In this document: in pieces, positions 29,087-40,052 of the stretch
Layout: each line of letters begins with the position of its first letter
Position numbering within the stretch: the first letter of the stretch is position 1
Source: Saccharomonospora piscinae
GTDB lineage: Bacteria > Actinomycetota > Actinomycetes > Mycobacteriales > Pseudonocardiaceae
Direction of reading: 5' to 3'
DNA: 64,000 nucleotides
Assembly (NCBI RefSeq): GCF_005862235.1
Contig: NZ_VCEK01000002.1
Coordinates: 372,001-436,000, forward strand
Program-made: the position numbers and the translations under genes
The notes under the pieces: model-generated
The model's input: only the letters and a program-made list of their open reading frames with translations
What the model was told of the DNA's origin: nothing
Databases searched by the model: none

Positions 29087-30700
29087 ATGTCTGTCATCAC
29101 CAGCGCGGCTGCCTCGTCGGGCCCACCGGCCGACGCAACCGGCGCAGCCTCTCAAGTCCTCGCGGCCGAGGGGGGGACCCTCGGCTCGATCGAGGAAGCG
29201 ATCAACGACGTTTTCGATCCGTTGACCGAAGGGCTCTCGGCGTTCGTCTTCGCCGAGATCTCGCTGGGTTCCATCAGTTTCCCCTGGATCGTCGGCTGGC
29301 TCATCCTCGCGGCGACGATCTTCACGATCTACTTCGGCTTCATCCAGTTCCGAAAGTTCAAGCTCGCGGTGAACATCGTCCGCGGCAAGTACACCGACAA
29401 GACTGAGCCTGGCGAGATCAGCCACTTCCAGGCACTCGCCTCCGCGGTCTCCGGCACGGTCGGCCTCGGCAACATCGCCGGTGTCGGTGTGGCGGTCACG
29501 ATCGGTGGCGCGGGAGCCACCTTCTGGATGGTCGTGGCCGGTCTGCTCGGCATGTGCACCAAGTTCGTCGAATGCACGCTGGGCGTGAAGTACCGCGAGA
29601 TCCACGAGGACGGCACGGTCTCCGGCGGCCCGATGCACTACCTGCGCAAGGGCCTCGCCGAGCGGTTCCCCAACGCGTTCGGCGTCGGACTCGGCAAGGT
29701 GCTGGCCGTGCTGACCGCGATCGCGCTGCTGTTCTTCGCCCTGTCGGGCGGCAACATGTTCCAGGCCAACCAGACCTTCTCGCAGCTGCGCAACGTCACC
29801 GGTGGTGAGGACGGGTTCCTCGGCGGCCCCGGTGCGGCACTGATCTTCGGGATCATCCTCGCGATCGTCGTCGGCATCGTGATCATCGGCGGAATCAAGT
29901 CGGTGGGTGCCGTGACCGGCAGGCTCGTCCCCACGATGGCGGTCATCTACATCGCCGCCTGCCTCATCGTCATCCTGGTCAACCTCGACCAGGTTCCGGG
30001 CGCCGTCGGTGAGATCGTCGGTGGGGCGTTCGCTCCCGAGGGCGTGGTCGGTGGCGCGATCGGCGCCCTGATCGTCGGCTTCCAGCGCTCCGCGTTCTCC
30101 AACGAGGCCGGTCTGGGTTCCGCCCCGATCGCGCACTCGGCGGTGAAGACCAAGAACCCGGCCACCGAAGGCTACGTCGCGCTGCTGGAGCCGTTCATCG
30201 ACACCGTCGTGGTCTGCACGATGACGGCGCTGACCATCGTCATCGCCTCGCCCCAGATGTGGCTCGACACCCAGGCCACCGTCTTCGCGGGCGGTGAGGC
30301 CCCGAGCAACGAGCAGGGCGTCACGATCACCTCCGAGGCGTTCGGCACGGTGCTGCCGTGGTTCCCCTACGTGCTGACGGTCGCGGTGGCGCTGTTCGCG
30401 CTGTCCACGCTCATCACCTGGGGCTACTACGGACAGAAGGCGTGGCTGTTCCTGTTCGGCAAGTCCCGGATCAGTGAGCGTTCCTACCAGGTGATCTTCT
30501 GCCTGTTCGTGATCGCGGGCTCGGTGCTGTCGCTCGGCAGCGTGCTGGCGTTCGCGGACGCGGTGCTGTTCCTGCTGGCGCTGTTCAACATCATCGGCCT
30601 CTACCTCCTCGTGCCGGTGGTGAAGCGGGAGGTGAACAGCTTCCGCGACAAGCTGCGCTCCGGCGAGGTGAAACGCAACGACGACAAGGTGCGGAGCTGA
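29087..30700 (+). CDS. Alanine/glycine:cation symporter (AGCS family)
   Basis: A 537-residue sodium- or proton-coupled importer for alanine or glycine. About eleven hydrophobic helices follow a 60-residue N-terminus. Family signatures are HFQALASAVSGTVGLGNIAGV, GGPMHYLRKGL and FQRSAFSNEAGLGSAPIAHSA. It is divergent from clpB, with the HAIR box in the shared gap, and is followed by a strong hairpin, so it is probably monocistronic. No ribosome site of note was found. Confidence 0.92.
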   Translation: MSVITSAAASSGPPADATGAASQVLAAEGGTLGSIEEAINDVFDPLTEGLSAFVFAEISLGSISFPWIVGWLILAATIFTIYFGFIQFRKFKLAVNIVRGKYTDKTEPGEISHFQALASAVSGTVGLGNIAGVGVAVTIGGAGATFWMVVAGLLGMCTKFVECTLGVKYREIHEDGTVSGGPMHYLRKGLAERFPNAFGVGLGKVLAVLTAIALLFFALSGGNMFQANQTFSQLRNVTGGEDGFLGGPGAALIFGIILAIVVGIVIIGGIKSVGAVTGRLVPTMAVIYIAACLIVILVNLDQVPGAVGEIVGGAFAPEGVVGGAIGALIVGFQRSAFSNEAGLGSAPIAHSAVKTKNPATEGYVALLEPFIDTVVVCTMTALTIVIASPQMWLDTQATVFAGGEAPSNEQGVTITSEAFGTVLPWFPYVLTVAVALFALSTLITWGYYGQKAWLFLFGKSRISERSYQVIFCLFVIAGSVLSLGSVLAFADAVLFLLALFNIIGLYLLVPVVKREVNSFRDKLRSGEVKRNDDKVRS

Positions 30701-30718
30701 CCTACCGCACAGGCATCG

Positions 30719-30754
30719 CGGCCCCCGGTCACCGCCTCGGCGGTCCGGGGGCCG
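30719..30754 (+). terminator. Terminator hairpin after the AGCS symporter gene
   Basis: GGCCCCCGG plus ACCGCC pair with GGCGGT plus CCGGGGGCC across a 2-base loop, with a 2-base bulge (TC) in the 5' arm. It begins 19 bases after the stop. Confidence 0.75.
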
Positions 30755-30859
30755 TGCCACACCCGGGCGCTACCGGCGCCCCGGCGGGGGACCTACTGTT
30801 GTCGCACGACCCAATCGCGACGAGGGAGCCAGGGTGTGGCGCGGCGGTGAGGCTCTTTG

Positions 30860-32059
30860 ATGACAGACGACCGGATCAGTCCCGTCCCCCGGCTCGCCCC
30901 GCCCCGCGACGCGCCCCAGGCCGTCACCGCGATGCTGGAGCACATCGAGACCAGCTGGCAGCTCGCCCGGCCCTACGCTGACGACCTCGCGCAGCACTTC
31001 TACCGGCTGCTGTTCACACTGGCGCCCTCGGCGCGCGAGCTGTTCCCGGTGAGCATGCAGGCCGACAACGGCCGCGTGGTCCGCGCGCTGCTGCGCGCAC
31101 TGCGCCTGGTACACCGGCCCGACGACCTGGTGCCGCTGTTGAAGCAACTGGGCCGGGACCACCGCAAGTTCGGGCTGCGGCCCGCCCACTACGAGGCGGC
31201 GGGCACCGCACTGCTGGGCTCGCTCAAGCACTGCCTCGGCCCCGCCTGGACCCCCGAGGTCGAACGGGCGTGGGCCGAGGCGTACACGCTGGTGGCCCGG
31301 GTGATGCAGGACGCGACCGCCCAGGCCGAGGCCGAGGGCACCACCCCGGCGTACTGGACGGGCACGGTGGCCGAGCACCACCGTCTCAGCTGGGACCTCG
31401 CGCTGGTGCGGGTCGAGCCGGACGAGTGGGCCGTCCCGTACCGGGCGGGCCAGTACCTCAGCGTCGAGGTGCCGCAGCGCCCGCGGCTGTGGCGCTACCT
31501 CTCTCCCGCCAACGCTCCCCGGCCCGACGGCTCGCTGGAGTTCCACGTGCGGGCGGTGGAGGGCGGCTGGGTGTCGCCGGCCGTGGTCGGCCACACCCGG
31601 CCCGGAGACGTCTGGACGTTCGGCGCGCCGCTGGGCACGCTCGGTGCCGACCGGGAGTCCGGCCGCCCGGTACTGATGGTCGGGGGCGGCACCGGGGTGG
31701 CCCCGTTGCAGGCCGTGGTCGACGACCTGGGGCGGTGGGTCGACAACCCCGAGGTCACCTTCTGCTACGGCGGCAGGCACTGGGACGATCTCTACGCGCT
31801 CGACCAGCTCAGCGGGCTCGCGGCCGTGAACCCCTGGCTGACCGTGTGGCCGGTGGTCGAGCGGTTCGACGAGACCGGCCCGATTCCCGGGGTCGAGCAG
31901 GGCACGCCTGCCGAGGCTCTCGCCCGCTGGGGGCCGTGGCACGACCACGACGTGTTGGTGTCCGGACCGCCCGAAATGATCGAGGAGACGGTGGCGGCGC
32001 TGCTGGGCACCGGCGTCCACCCGAGCCGCATCAACTACGATCCGTTCCTCTCGGCCTGA
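30860..32059 (+). CDS. Globin-FNR fusion (flavohemoglobin-like NO dioxygenase or related reductase)
   Basis: A 399-residue fusion. Residues about 15-150 form a globin: HFYRLLFTLAP has the B-helix tyrosine, and GRDHRKFGLRPAHY aligns with the proximal-histidine region. Residues about 160-250 form an FAD-binding barrel (RYLSPANAPRPDGSLEFHVR), and 255-399 the NAD domain with MVGGGTGVAPL and a C-terminal INYDPF. The FAD motif lacks the usual RxYSLS spelling. NO detoxification is known for flavohemoglobins; here it is inference. Start is ATG 30860, GAGG seven bases upstream. Placement beside clpB recalls Rv0385. Confidence 0.87.
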   Translation: MTDDRISPVPRLAPPRDAPQAVTAMLEHIETSWQLARPYADDLAQHFYRLLFTLAPSARELFPVSMQADNGRVVRALLRALRLVHRPDDLVPLLKQLGRDHRKFGLRPAHYEAAGTALLGSLKHCLGPAWTPEVERAWAEAYTLVARVMQDATAQAEAEGTTPAYWTGTVAEHHRLSWDLALVRVEPDEWAVPYRAGQYLSVEVPQRPRLWRYLSPANAPRPDGSLEFHVRAVEGGWVSPAVVGHTRPGDVWTFGAPLGTLGADRESGRPVLMVGGGTGVAPLQAVVDDLGRWVDNPEVTFCYGGRHWDDLYALDQLSGLAAVNPWLTVWPVVERFDETGPIPGVEQGTPAEALARWGPWHDHDVLVSGPPEMIEETVAALLGTGVHPSRINYDPFLSA

Positions 32060-32062
32060 GCT

Positions 32063-32503
32063 TCAGCGGCGGCCGGGCCGCCAGACGACGAGCGCGTTCT
32101 GCCGCCGGGCGGGTACCAGGTCCTTGCGGTACGAGGCGTGTACGGCGGCGGCGGCCTGCTCCGCCGCCGCATATGCCGCGGCGAGTTCCTCGCTCAGCTC
32201 CACGACTCGTTGCCGCAGGGCCCCGACGTCGTTCTCCAGCTCGATGATCCGCTTGATGCCCGCGAGGTTGACGCCTTCCTCCTGCGAGAGCCGCTGCACC
32301 TCGCGGAGCTGGGCGATGTCACGCATCGAGTAGCGGCGCCCTCCGCCGGAGGTCCGGCCCGGACTCACCAGCCCCAGCCGGTCGTACGACCGCAGGGTCT
32401 GGGCGTGCAGCCCCGACAGCTGTGCCGCCACCGAGATGACGAAGACGGGGGTGTCCTCGTCAGCTCCGTGGGGCAGCGCACCGGGTGGTCCGGAACCGAA
32501 CAT
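32063..32503 (-). CDS. hspR: Heat shock repressor HspR (MerR family)
   Basis: A 146-residue MerR-type repressor. The HTH reads FVISVAAQLSGLHAQTLRSYDRLGL with wing GGGRRYSMRDIAQL, then a coiled coil (residues 70-120) and a basic tail. HspR binds HAIR boxes with DnaK as co-repressor; boxes occur here upstream of dnaK and clpB. It is the last gene of the dnaK-grpE-dnaJ-hspR operon, six bases after dnaJ, giving negative feedback. Confidence 0.96.
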   Translation of the reverse strand: MFGSGPPGALPHGADEDTPVFVISVAAQLSGLHAQTLRSYDRLGLVSPGRTSGGGRRYSMRDIAQLREVQRLSQEEGVNLAGIKRIIELENDVGALRQRVVELSEELAAAYAAAEQAAAAVHASYRKDLVPARRQNALVVWRPGRR

Positions 32504-32509
32504 CCCGCC

Positions 32510-33715
32510 TCACTCCCTGTCTCGCAACAGTGCGGTGATCTCCGGTCGCGGATCGTGCGTCGCGACCGCGTCGGCGTAGCTCCGCAGTGCCTCACCGGCC
32601 TGCTCGTCCAGTGTAGGAGGCACCACAACCCGGAGCGTGACCAGCAAATCGCCCTGCGTGCCGTCGCGCTTGCCGATGCCCTTGCCCCGCACCCGCAGCA
32701 CCCGGCCACTGGAGGTACCGGGCGGAATCCGCACCGACACCCGGTCGTCCAGGGTCGGCACCACGACCGTCGTCCCCAGCGCCAGCTCGGAGAAGTCCAC
32801 CGGCAGCGTCACCGTGATGTCGTCGCCGGATCGTCCGAACACCGGGTGCGGGTTGACGTGGACGCGCACGTACAGATCGCCCGCCGTCGCGCCGCCCCGG
32901 CCGGGCTCACCCTGCCCGGCCAGCCGGATGCGCTGGTTGTCGTTCACCCCGGGCGGGATGCGCACGGTCAGCGTCCGGGTACGGGTGCTCACACCCTCGC
33001 CGGCGCACTCCGGGCACGGGTCGTCGATCACGGTGCCGCGACCGCGGCAGTCGCGGCACGGCTCCGAGAACGCGAAGGCACCCTGACTGCGGTTGACCAG
33101 TCCCGCGCCCTGGCAGGTGGGACACGTACGCGGGCTGGTGCCCGGCCGGGCCCCGTTACCGGCGCACGTCCCGCACGTGGCTGGACTCGACAGCCGCAAC
33201 GGCAGGGTCGCGCCCCGCACCGCCTCGGCGAAGTCGATCCGGACGTCGGTCTCCACATCGGACCCGCGTTGGCCACGCGTCGCCGAGGTGGTGGCCCCGC
33301 CCCGGCGGCCGAACAGGTTGCCCAGCATGTCGCCGAGCCCGCCGAAGCCGCCGCCTGCACCGCCCGCAGGCTGCTGGCCGAAGATGTCGCCAAGGTCGAA
33401 GCCGCCGGGGCCACCGGAACCGCCGGGCCCGCCGGTTCCGCCGCCGCCCGGGAAGTGGAACCCACCCGGCCCGCCGGAGCCGAACAGCCTGCGCGCCTCG
33501 TCGTACTCGCGGCGCTTGTCCGGGTCCGACAGCACCCCGTACGCCTCGGAGACCGCCTTGAACGTGCGTTCGGCCTCCTCGTTGCCGGGATTCGCGTCCG
33601 GATGGTTCTCCCTGGCGAGCTTGCGGTACGCCTTTTTGATCTCGTCGGTCGAGGCGTCGGAGGAGACGCCCAACTCACGGTAGAAGTCCTTACCGAGCCA
33701 CTCCCTCGCGCTCAT
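32510..33715 (-). CDS. dnaJ: Chaperone DnaJ (Hsp40, type I)
   Basis: A 401-residue J-protein that stimulates DnaK ATPase and delivers clients. The J domain (residues about 10-75) contains [13 protein letters not shown] with HPD. A long Gly/Phe-rich linker follows (residues 80-145), then a zinc domain with four CxxCxGxG-type repeats: [32 protein letters not shown] and [10 protein letters not shown]. Two client-binding beta domains end the protein. AGGAGG lies upstream of the ATG. Third gene of the dnaK operon. Confidence 0.97.
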   Translation of the reverse strand: MSAREWLGKDFYRELGVSSDASTDEIKKAYRKLARENHPDANPGNEEAERTFKAVSEAYGVLSDPDKRREYDEARRLFGSGGPGGFHFPGGGGTGGPGGSGGPGGFDLGDIFGQQPAGGAGGGFGGLGDMLGNLFGRRGGATTSATRGQRGSDVETDVRIDFAEAVRGATLPLRLSSPATCGTCAGNGARPGTSPRTCPTCQGAGLVNRSQGAFAFSEPCRDCRGRGTVIDDPCPECAGEGVSTRTRTLTVRIPPGVNDNQRIRLAGQGEPGRGGATAGDLYVRVHVNPHPVFGRSGDDITVTLPVDFSELALGTTVVVPTLDDRVSVRIPPGTSSGRVLRVRGKGIGKRDGTQGDLLVTLRVVVPPTLDEQAGEALRSYADAVATHDPRPEITALLRDRE

Positions 33716-33742
33716 CGGGCGTCCCCTCCTCTCCTCGTCTCG

Positions 33743-34527
33743 TCAGCGAGCGTTCTCATCGGCGTCGATCGGCAGTTCCCCGTTGACGGGCGGGTCGACC
33801 GGCTGCCGCTGCCCTTCGGCCGGAGCCTCGGCCGAAGGTTCGTGGTCGGTGACGGCCACCAGAGCCGCCCGCAGCACACGGTCACCGAAGCGGTAGCCCC
33901 GGCGCAGCACCGTGGTCACGGTGGGACCGTCCACCTCCGGCGAGGTGTCGTGCTGCACGGCCTCGTGAACGCTCGGGTCGAAGGGCTCGCCCGTGTCCCC
34001 GAAGGACTCCAGCCCCGCCTTCTCCAGCACGCCGGTCAGCTTGTCGGCCACGGCCTTGAACGCGCCGGTGAGGTCACCGTGTGCCTGGGCACGTTCGAGG
34101 TCGTCGAGCAGGGGAAGCAGATCGGTCACGACCGACGCCTTGCCTCCCGAGGCCATCGCCTCCCGCTCGCGATCCACCCGCCTGCGGTAGTTCGCGTACT
34201 CGGCCTGCACGCGCTGCAGGTCGGCGGTGCGCTCCTCCAACTGCTTCTCGACCTCGGCCACCGAGGACGGCGGGATCACCGCCTCGTCGACGATGCCCTC
34301 ACCGGCCGACGGGCCGGGGGTGTCCGCGAGCGGAGTCTCCGGGACGTCCGGAAACTCCACCGCGGGCAGCTCGGAGGATTCGGCGGACTCCGCGGGCTCG
34401 GCGGCCTCACCCTCGGCGACGTCCTCGGACTGCCGCAGCTCGCCGGTCAGCGGATCGATCTTGCGCCGGTCTCGCACGACCACTGGCTCCTGTCGCTGCT
34501 CGTCGTCTTGCTCGGGCTGGCGCTCCG

Positions 34528-34531
<4 letters not shown>
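33743..34531 (-). CDS. grpE: Nucleotide exchange factor GrpE
   Basis: A 262-residue GrpE that releases ADP from DnaK. An acidic, disordered N-terminal extension (residues 1-90) precedes the coiled coil ([20 protein letters not shown]) and the beta domain with [20 protein letters not shown] and [16 protein letters not shown]. The C-terminal tail is also acidic and Pro-rich. Both extensions are longer than in E. coli but usual in actinobacteria. GTG overlaps the dnaK stop (GTGA). Confidence 0.96.
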
Positions 34532-36420
<1,889 letters not shown>

Positions 36421-36520
36421 GGTGCTTGTCCCTCCTGTGCTTCGCCTGTGCCTGTGACTGCGTGGGAACGCTTCCCACCAGCGATGCGGCTGTCGTGGTT
36501 GCCGCGCCGAGCGCGACAGT

Positions 36521-36539
36521 TGAGTGTGTCCCACTCAAG
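36521..36539. promoter_or_regulatory. HAIR box 1 upstream of dnaK
   Basis: TTGAGT-N7-ACTCAA is an exact core HAIR repeat, 101 bases before the dnaK start. It fits HspR binding at the dnaK promoter. Confidence 0.85.
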
Positions 36540-36574
36540 TTTTAGCGGGCCGGGTCACCGGCCGTCAATCCGGA

Positions 36575-36595
36575 CTTGAGCGAACTGCACTCAAG
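36575..36595. promoter_or_regulatory. HAIR box 2 upstream of dnaK
   Basis: CTTGAGC-N7-ACTCAAG differs from the consensus HAIR at one base. Its centre is 55 bases from that of box 1 (about five helical turns), suggesting cooperative binding. Confidence 0.85.
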
Positions 36596-36656
36596 GTTCC
36601 TGCCTGGGTCAACGAGCGAGGGGCCGCCGGTGTTCCCGGGCCGGCGAAATAGCTGG

Positions 36657-37397
36657 TCAACCGCGCTGCACCAGGACGTCACCGCTCGACGTCGTGAGGT
36701 CGAGCACCCGGTCCGCGCCCCGCGCCTGCTCGTGAATCTCCCGATCGCCGCTCGACGTGGTTCCGCCGACGCGGTAGGTGCCGGGCGGCACCGCGGCCTC
36801 GATGTCCCCGCTGCTCGTCTGCGCGTGAACACTGCCCACCCTGCCGAGGTCGAGCCCGATGTCGCCCGACTTCACGCTGGCGTTCACCGTCTCGACCCCG
36901 TCCACGTCGAGCGAGAGATCGCCGGAACTGGCCTCCGCCGACACCACACTGGCGCCGTCCTCCGCCGTGGTGAGCACGCGCACGTCCCCCGACGACGCGC
37001 GCACCGACACGTCCCCCGCGTTCTCGACCACCACGTCACCCGAGGACACCTCGCCCTCGACCCGGGTGCCGAGCGGCACCGTGACCTGGTACTCCACCGC
37101 GCAGTCGGCTCCGCAACCGTGCAGCTCCAGCGTCGTCCCGGACAGTGTGTAGGCGGCGCCGGGCTCGTCACCGTGGTAGTTCAGCCGCTGCTCGACCACG
37201 ACACCCTCGGTTCCGGCCACCGCGCGCACCACCACGTCGCCGGACCCGTTGTCGAGGTCGACTCGCTCGACCGCACGCTCCACCGTGTTCGTGCGCTCCA
37301 CGGTCGTCCCGGCCCAGGGCAGTTCCCAGTCGAAGGCCACCCACAGCCCGACCACGACGAGCGCGGCACCTGTCACCCCCAGCCCCACACGGCTCAT
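36657..37397 (-). CDS. DUF4097 beta-strand-repeat protein with N-terminal membrane anchor
   Basis: A 246-residue protein with one N-terminal hydrophobic helix (VGLGVTGAALVVVGLWVAF) and an extracytoplasmic beta-repeat domain. SSGDV-like turns recur about every 20 residues (VSSGDVVV, ASSGDVRV, ASSGDLSL, VKSGDIGL, TSSGDIEA, TSSGDVLV), the hallmark of DUF4097/LiaF-like adhesin domains. Two cysteines (HGCGADCAVEY) may pair. It lies downstream of dnaK's promoter region but reads away from it. Function unknown; envelope sensing is a guess from family associations. Confidence 0.85.
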   Translation of the reverse strand: MSRVGLGVTGAALVVVGLWVAFDWELPWAGTTVERTNTVERAVERVDLDNGSGDVVVRAVAGTEGVVVEQRLNYHGDEPGAAYTLSGTTLELHGCGADCAVEYQVTVPLGTRVEGEVSSGDVVVENAGDVSVRASSGDVRVLTTAEDGASVVSAEASSGDLSLDVDGVETVNASVKSGDIGLDLGRVGSVHAQTSSGDIEAAVPPGTYRVGGTTSSGDREIHEQARGADRVLDLTTSSGDVLVQRG

Positions 37398-37560
37398 GCT
37401 GGTTCAGTCCCCTCCGCTCACGACGCCTGCGCCGACAAGGCTATGGGCACGAGGCCGGGCCGCGAATCAGGACAACCCCCGGATTCGACCCTGAGGCGAG
37501 CCCTACCGAGGATCACTAGCCTGGTGGGACCAGTGACCCCGGAACCCGACTGGAGGACCC

Positions 37561-38109
37561 ATGACCCGCGCGGGCCAGGCACCCAACCCGTACGACTCGC
37601 TCCCGCCCGTCCCGGCGTTCGCGCTGCGCAGCGACGACGTGGCGGACGGCGCGACGCTGCCCCGGCCGCACCGCAGCGGCCTCATGGGCGCGGGCGGCGA
37701 GGATCGATCCCCGCACCTGGCGTGGGAGGGCTTTCCGGCTGAGACGAAGAGCTTCGCCGTGACGTGCTTCGACCCGGACGCCCCCACCGGCAGTGGATTC
37801 TGGCACTGGGCGGTGTTCAACATCCCGGCTTCGGTCACGGAGCTGCCCTCCGGCGCGGGCGACGCCGAGGGCTCCGGGCTTCCCGAAGGGGCGCGCACGC
37901 TCACGACCGACGGCGGCGTGCGGCAGTACCTCGGCGCCGCGCCGCCCCCGGCACACGGCCCCCACCGCTACCTCTTCGCGGTCCACGCACTCGACCTGGA
38001 GTCGCTCGACGTGGGCAAGGACGCCTCGCCCGCGTTGCTCGGCTTCTCCATGTTCGGCCACACCCTCGCCCGCGCCACCCTCACCGCGGTGTACGAGAAC
38101 GAAGGCTGA
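37561..38109 (+). CDS. YbhB/YbcL family PEBP-like protein
   Basis: A 182-residue phosphatidylethanolamine-binding-protein-fold protein. The ligand-site signatures are [40 protein letters not shown] and [17 protein letters not shown] lies five bases before the ATG. No signal peptide is visible, so it is cytoplasmic. Bacterial members have no firm function. It stands before an IclR gene but has its own spacing and probably its own promoter. Confidence 0.92.
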   Translation: MTRAGQAPNPYDSLPPVPAFALRSDDVADGATLPRPHRSGLMGAGGEDRSPHLAWEGFPAETKSFAVTCFDPDAPTGSGFWHWAVFNIPASVTELPSGAGDAEGSGLPEGARTLTTDGGVRQYLGAAPPPAHGPHRYLFAVHALDLESLDVGKDASPALLGFSMFGHTLARATLTAVYENEG

Positions 38110-38222
38110 ACGGCCGACCGGCGGTCGGAGCCGGCGATCGGCGTAACACCCCCGGCTCCGTCCGCGAAGTCCGTATGCTGGACCGCCCAGGCGAGCGGCC
38201 TCGGCAGCGGGAGGTTAGGTCG

Positions 38223-39029
38223 GTGAGCAGCACGCAGCCCCGAGGGCTGATCGGCTCGGTGCGACGCGCCCTGCGGGTGCTGGAGATCGTCGCCCAGGAA
38301 GGCGACGGGGTCAGCGCCAAGGCGGTGGCGCGCCGGGCCGCGCTGACGCTGTCGACCACGTATCACCTGCTGAACACGCTGGTCCACGAGGGCTACCTCG
38401 TGCGGCTCGGCCACGGCCGGGGTTTCGGACTCGGCTACAAGATCGGCACACTGCACCGGGCGCTGAGCGACGAACTCGACGTCGACGAGCGGGTGCGGCA
38501 GGAGCTGGGGTCGCTGCACCGCCGGGCCAGGGCCGCCGCCTACTACACGGTGCTGCGCGACACCGACGTGGTCGTGGCCGCGATCGCCGACTCGGACCGC
38601 TACCCACGCGCCCGGCCGCTGGAGTTCGGCTTCCACGAGGCCGCGCACGCCACCGCGTACGGCAAGGTGCTGCTGTCGGCGCTGAGCGCGAAACAGCGCA
38701 GGGACTACCTGTCCGGCGCGGGCATGCCGAAGCTGACCGAGCACACGCGGGTGCGCCTGACCGACCTGAGCCGCGAGCTGGAGCAGGTCCGGCGGGTGGG
38801 CCTCGCCAGGGACGTCGAGGAGTTCCAGCCCGAGCTGGCGTGCGTGTCGGCCCCCGTGCGTGACTCCGACGACCGCGTCACCGGCGCGGTGGCGTTCTCG
38901 GTGCCCGCGGCCGAGTTCGCCGCACGGAGGACGGAGCTGGAGCGCCACATCTGCGAGGGCGCGGCGCGGCTGGGGCGGGTTCTTACCGGTGGCACCGCGG
39001 CGGGGCCGTCCCGGATCAGCGCGGTTTGA
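38223..39029 (+). CDS. IclR family transcriptional regulator
   Basis: A 268-residue regulator. The N-terminal winged helix reads VRRALRVLEIVAQEGDGVSA with ALTLSTTYHLLNTLVHEGYL, and the effector domain includes HATAYGKVLLSAL and GLARDVEEFQPELACVSAPV, both IclR hallmarks. GTG 38223 is chosen; TATGCT (38174-38179) may be the -10 and a GGGAGG lies 10 bases away. ATG 38175 overlaps that box. The 3' end overlaps the convergent TetR gene by 14 bases. Target unknown. Confidence 0.9.
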   Translation: MSSTQPRGLIGSVRRALRVLEIVAQEGDGVSAKAVARRAALTLSTTYHLLNTLVHEGYLVRLGHGRGFGLGYKIGTLHRALSDELDVDERVRQELGSLHRRARAAAYYTVLRDTDVVVAAIADSDRYPRARPLEFGFHEAAHATAYGKVLLSALSAKQRRDYLSGAGMPKLTEHTRVRLTDLSRELEQVRRVGLARDVEEFQPELACVSAPVRDSDDRVTGAVAFSVPAAEFAARRTELERHICEGAARLGRVLTGGTAAGPSRISAV

Positions 39030-39576
39030 GCAGGTAGTCGACCACCGGACGCAGTTCCTCCGCCGTGGGCGGCTCGTCGTCGATCAGGCCCTGGACGAGC
39101 AGGCCGTCGATCCCCGCGAGGAACACCCGGAACGCCACCTCGTCGTCGTGCCGCACCATCGACGTGAGCACGTCGAGCCAGCGCCGCGCGGCAGGCCGCA
39201 GCTCGGGCCGTCGCGCGGCCAGCAGGTACAGCTCGTACTCGGCCATCGTGCGCCCGCGCCGGGGACCGAGCGCCTCGGCGAGCAGTCCGGCGACCTCCTC
39301 GGCGCCCCCGCTGCCGCGCGAGCGCGCCCGGTCGATCATCCAGTACACCTCGGTGGCCATGTCGCGCGCGCAACTGATGAGCGTGGCGATGAGCAGGTCG
39401 TCGAGCGAGGCGAAGTGGTAGGTGGTCGACGTCGTCGGGATTCCGGCCTCCCTGGCCACGGTCCGGTGCGTGACCCCGGCGACGCCGTCGCGCTCGATGA
39501 CGCGCAGCGTGGCCTCGACGATCTCCGCGCGGCGCTTGTCCCCTCGGGCCTTGCGCCCGTCCACGCGTTGTCTCAC
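39016..39576 (-). CDS. TetR family transcriptional regulator
   Basis: A 186-residue repressor. The HTH covers residues about 15-60: KRRAEIVEATLRVIERDGVAGV and HRTVAREAGIPTTSTTYHF. The rest is a helical ligand domain. Its ATG overlaps the stop of the SMR gene (ATGA), so pump and regulator share an mRNA and the regulator probably responds to the pump's substrates. Confidence 0.9.
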   Translation of the reverse strand: MRQRVDGRKARGDKRRAEIVEATLRVIERDGVAGVTHRTVAREAGIPTTSTTYHFASLDDLLIATLISCARDMATEVYWMIDRARSRGSGGAEEVAGLLAEALGPRRGRTMAEYELYLLAARRPELRPAARRWLDVLTSMVRHDDEVAFRVFLAGIDGLLVQGLIDDEPPTAEELRPVVDYLLKPR

Positions 39577-39899
39577 CGGTCACCGCCCAGTTCGAGCAGC
39601 AGCACCCCGCCGATGACCAGCGCCAGTCCGGCCACCATCGTCAGGTTCATCCGCTCGCCGAGGAACAGGGCCCCGATGACGGCCACCAGCGCGACGCCGG
39701 CCGCCGACCAGATGGCGTAGACCACGCCGACCGGCATGCCCAGCGTGAGCACGCGGGCGAGCAGGTAGAACGCCGCCCCGTAGGCCACGGCGACGACGGC
39801 GGTGGGAAGGGGTTTGGTGAAGCCCTCGGTGTACTTCAACGACACCGTGCCCGTCACCTCGGCGGCGATGGCCGCTGCCAACAGGACATACACGTTCAT
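39573..39899 (-). CDS. SMR family multidrug efflux protein
   Basis: A 108-residue four-helix proton-drug antiporter that works as a dimer. The essential membrane glutamate is Glu14 (AAAIAAEVTGTVSLKYTEGF), and the third helix has GMPVGVVYAIWSAAGVALVA, typical of EmrE/SugE proteins. TATTTT (39907-39912) lies seven bases before the ATG, a clear leaderless layout. GGTATT repeats flank the -10 region and may be the TetR operator. Coupled to the downstream TetR gene. Confidence 0.93.
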   Translation of the reverse strand: MNVYVLLAAAIAAEVTGTVSLKYTEGFTKPLPTAVVAVAYGAAFYLLARVLTLGMPVGVVYAIWSAAGVALVAVIGALFLGERMNLTMVAGLALVIGGVLLLELGGDR

Positions 39900-40052
39900 G
39901 ACTGTTAAAATACCTGAACGATTGTCCCAATACCCAGCGAGTCGTGTGCCACATCAGCGGGACGAGCGGGAGGGCAGTAGGTTACTCATCAGTATTGAGC
40001 TAGAGCCTTTCCCGACCCCACCGCGAAGTTCCCGAACCGAAAGGCCCCGAAC

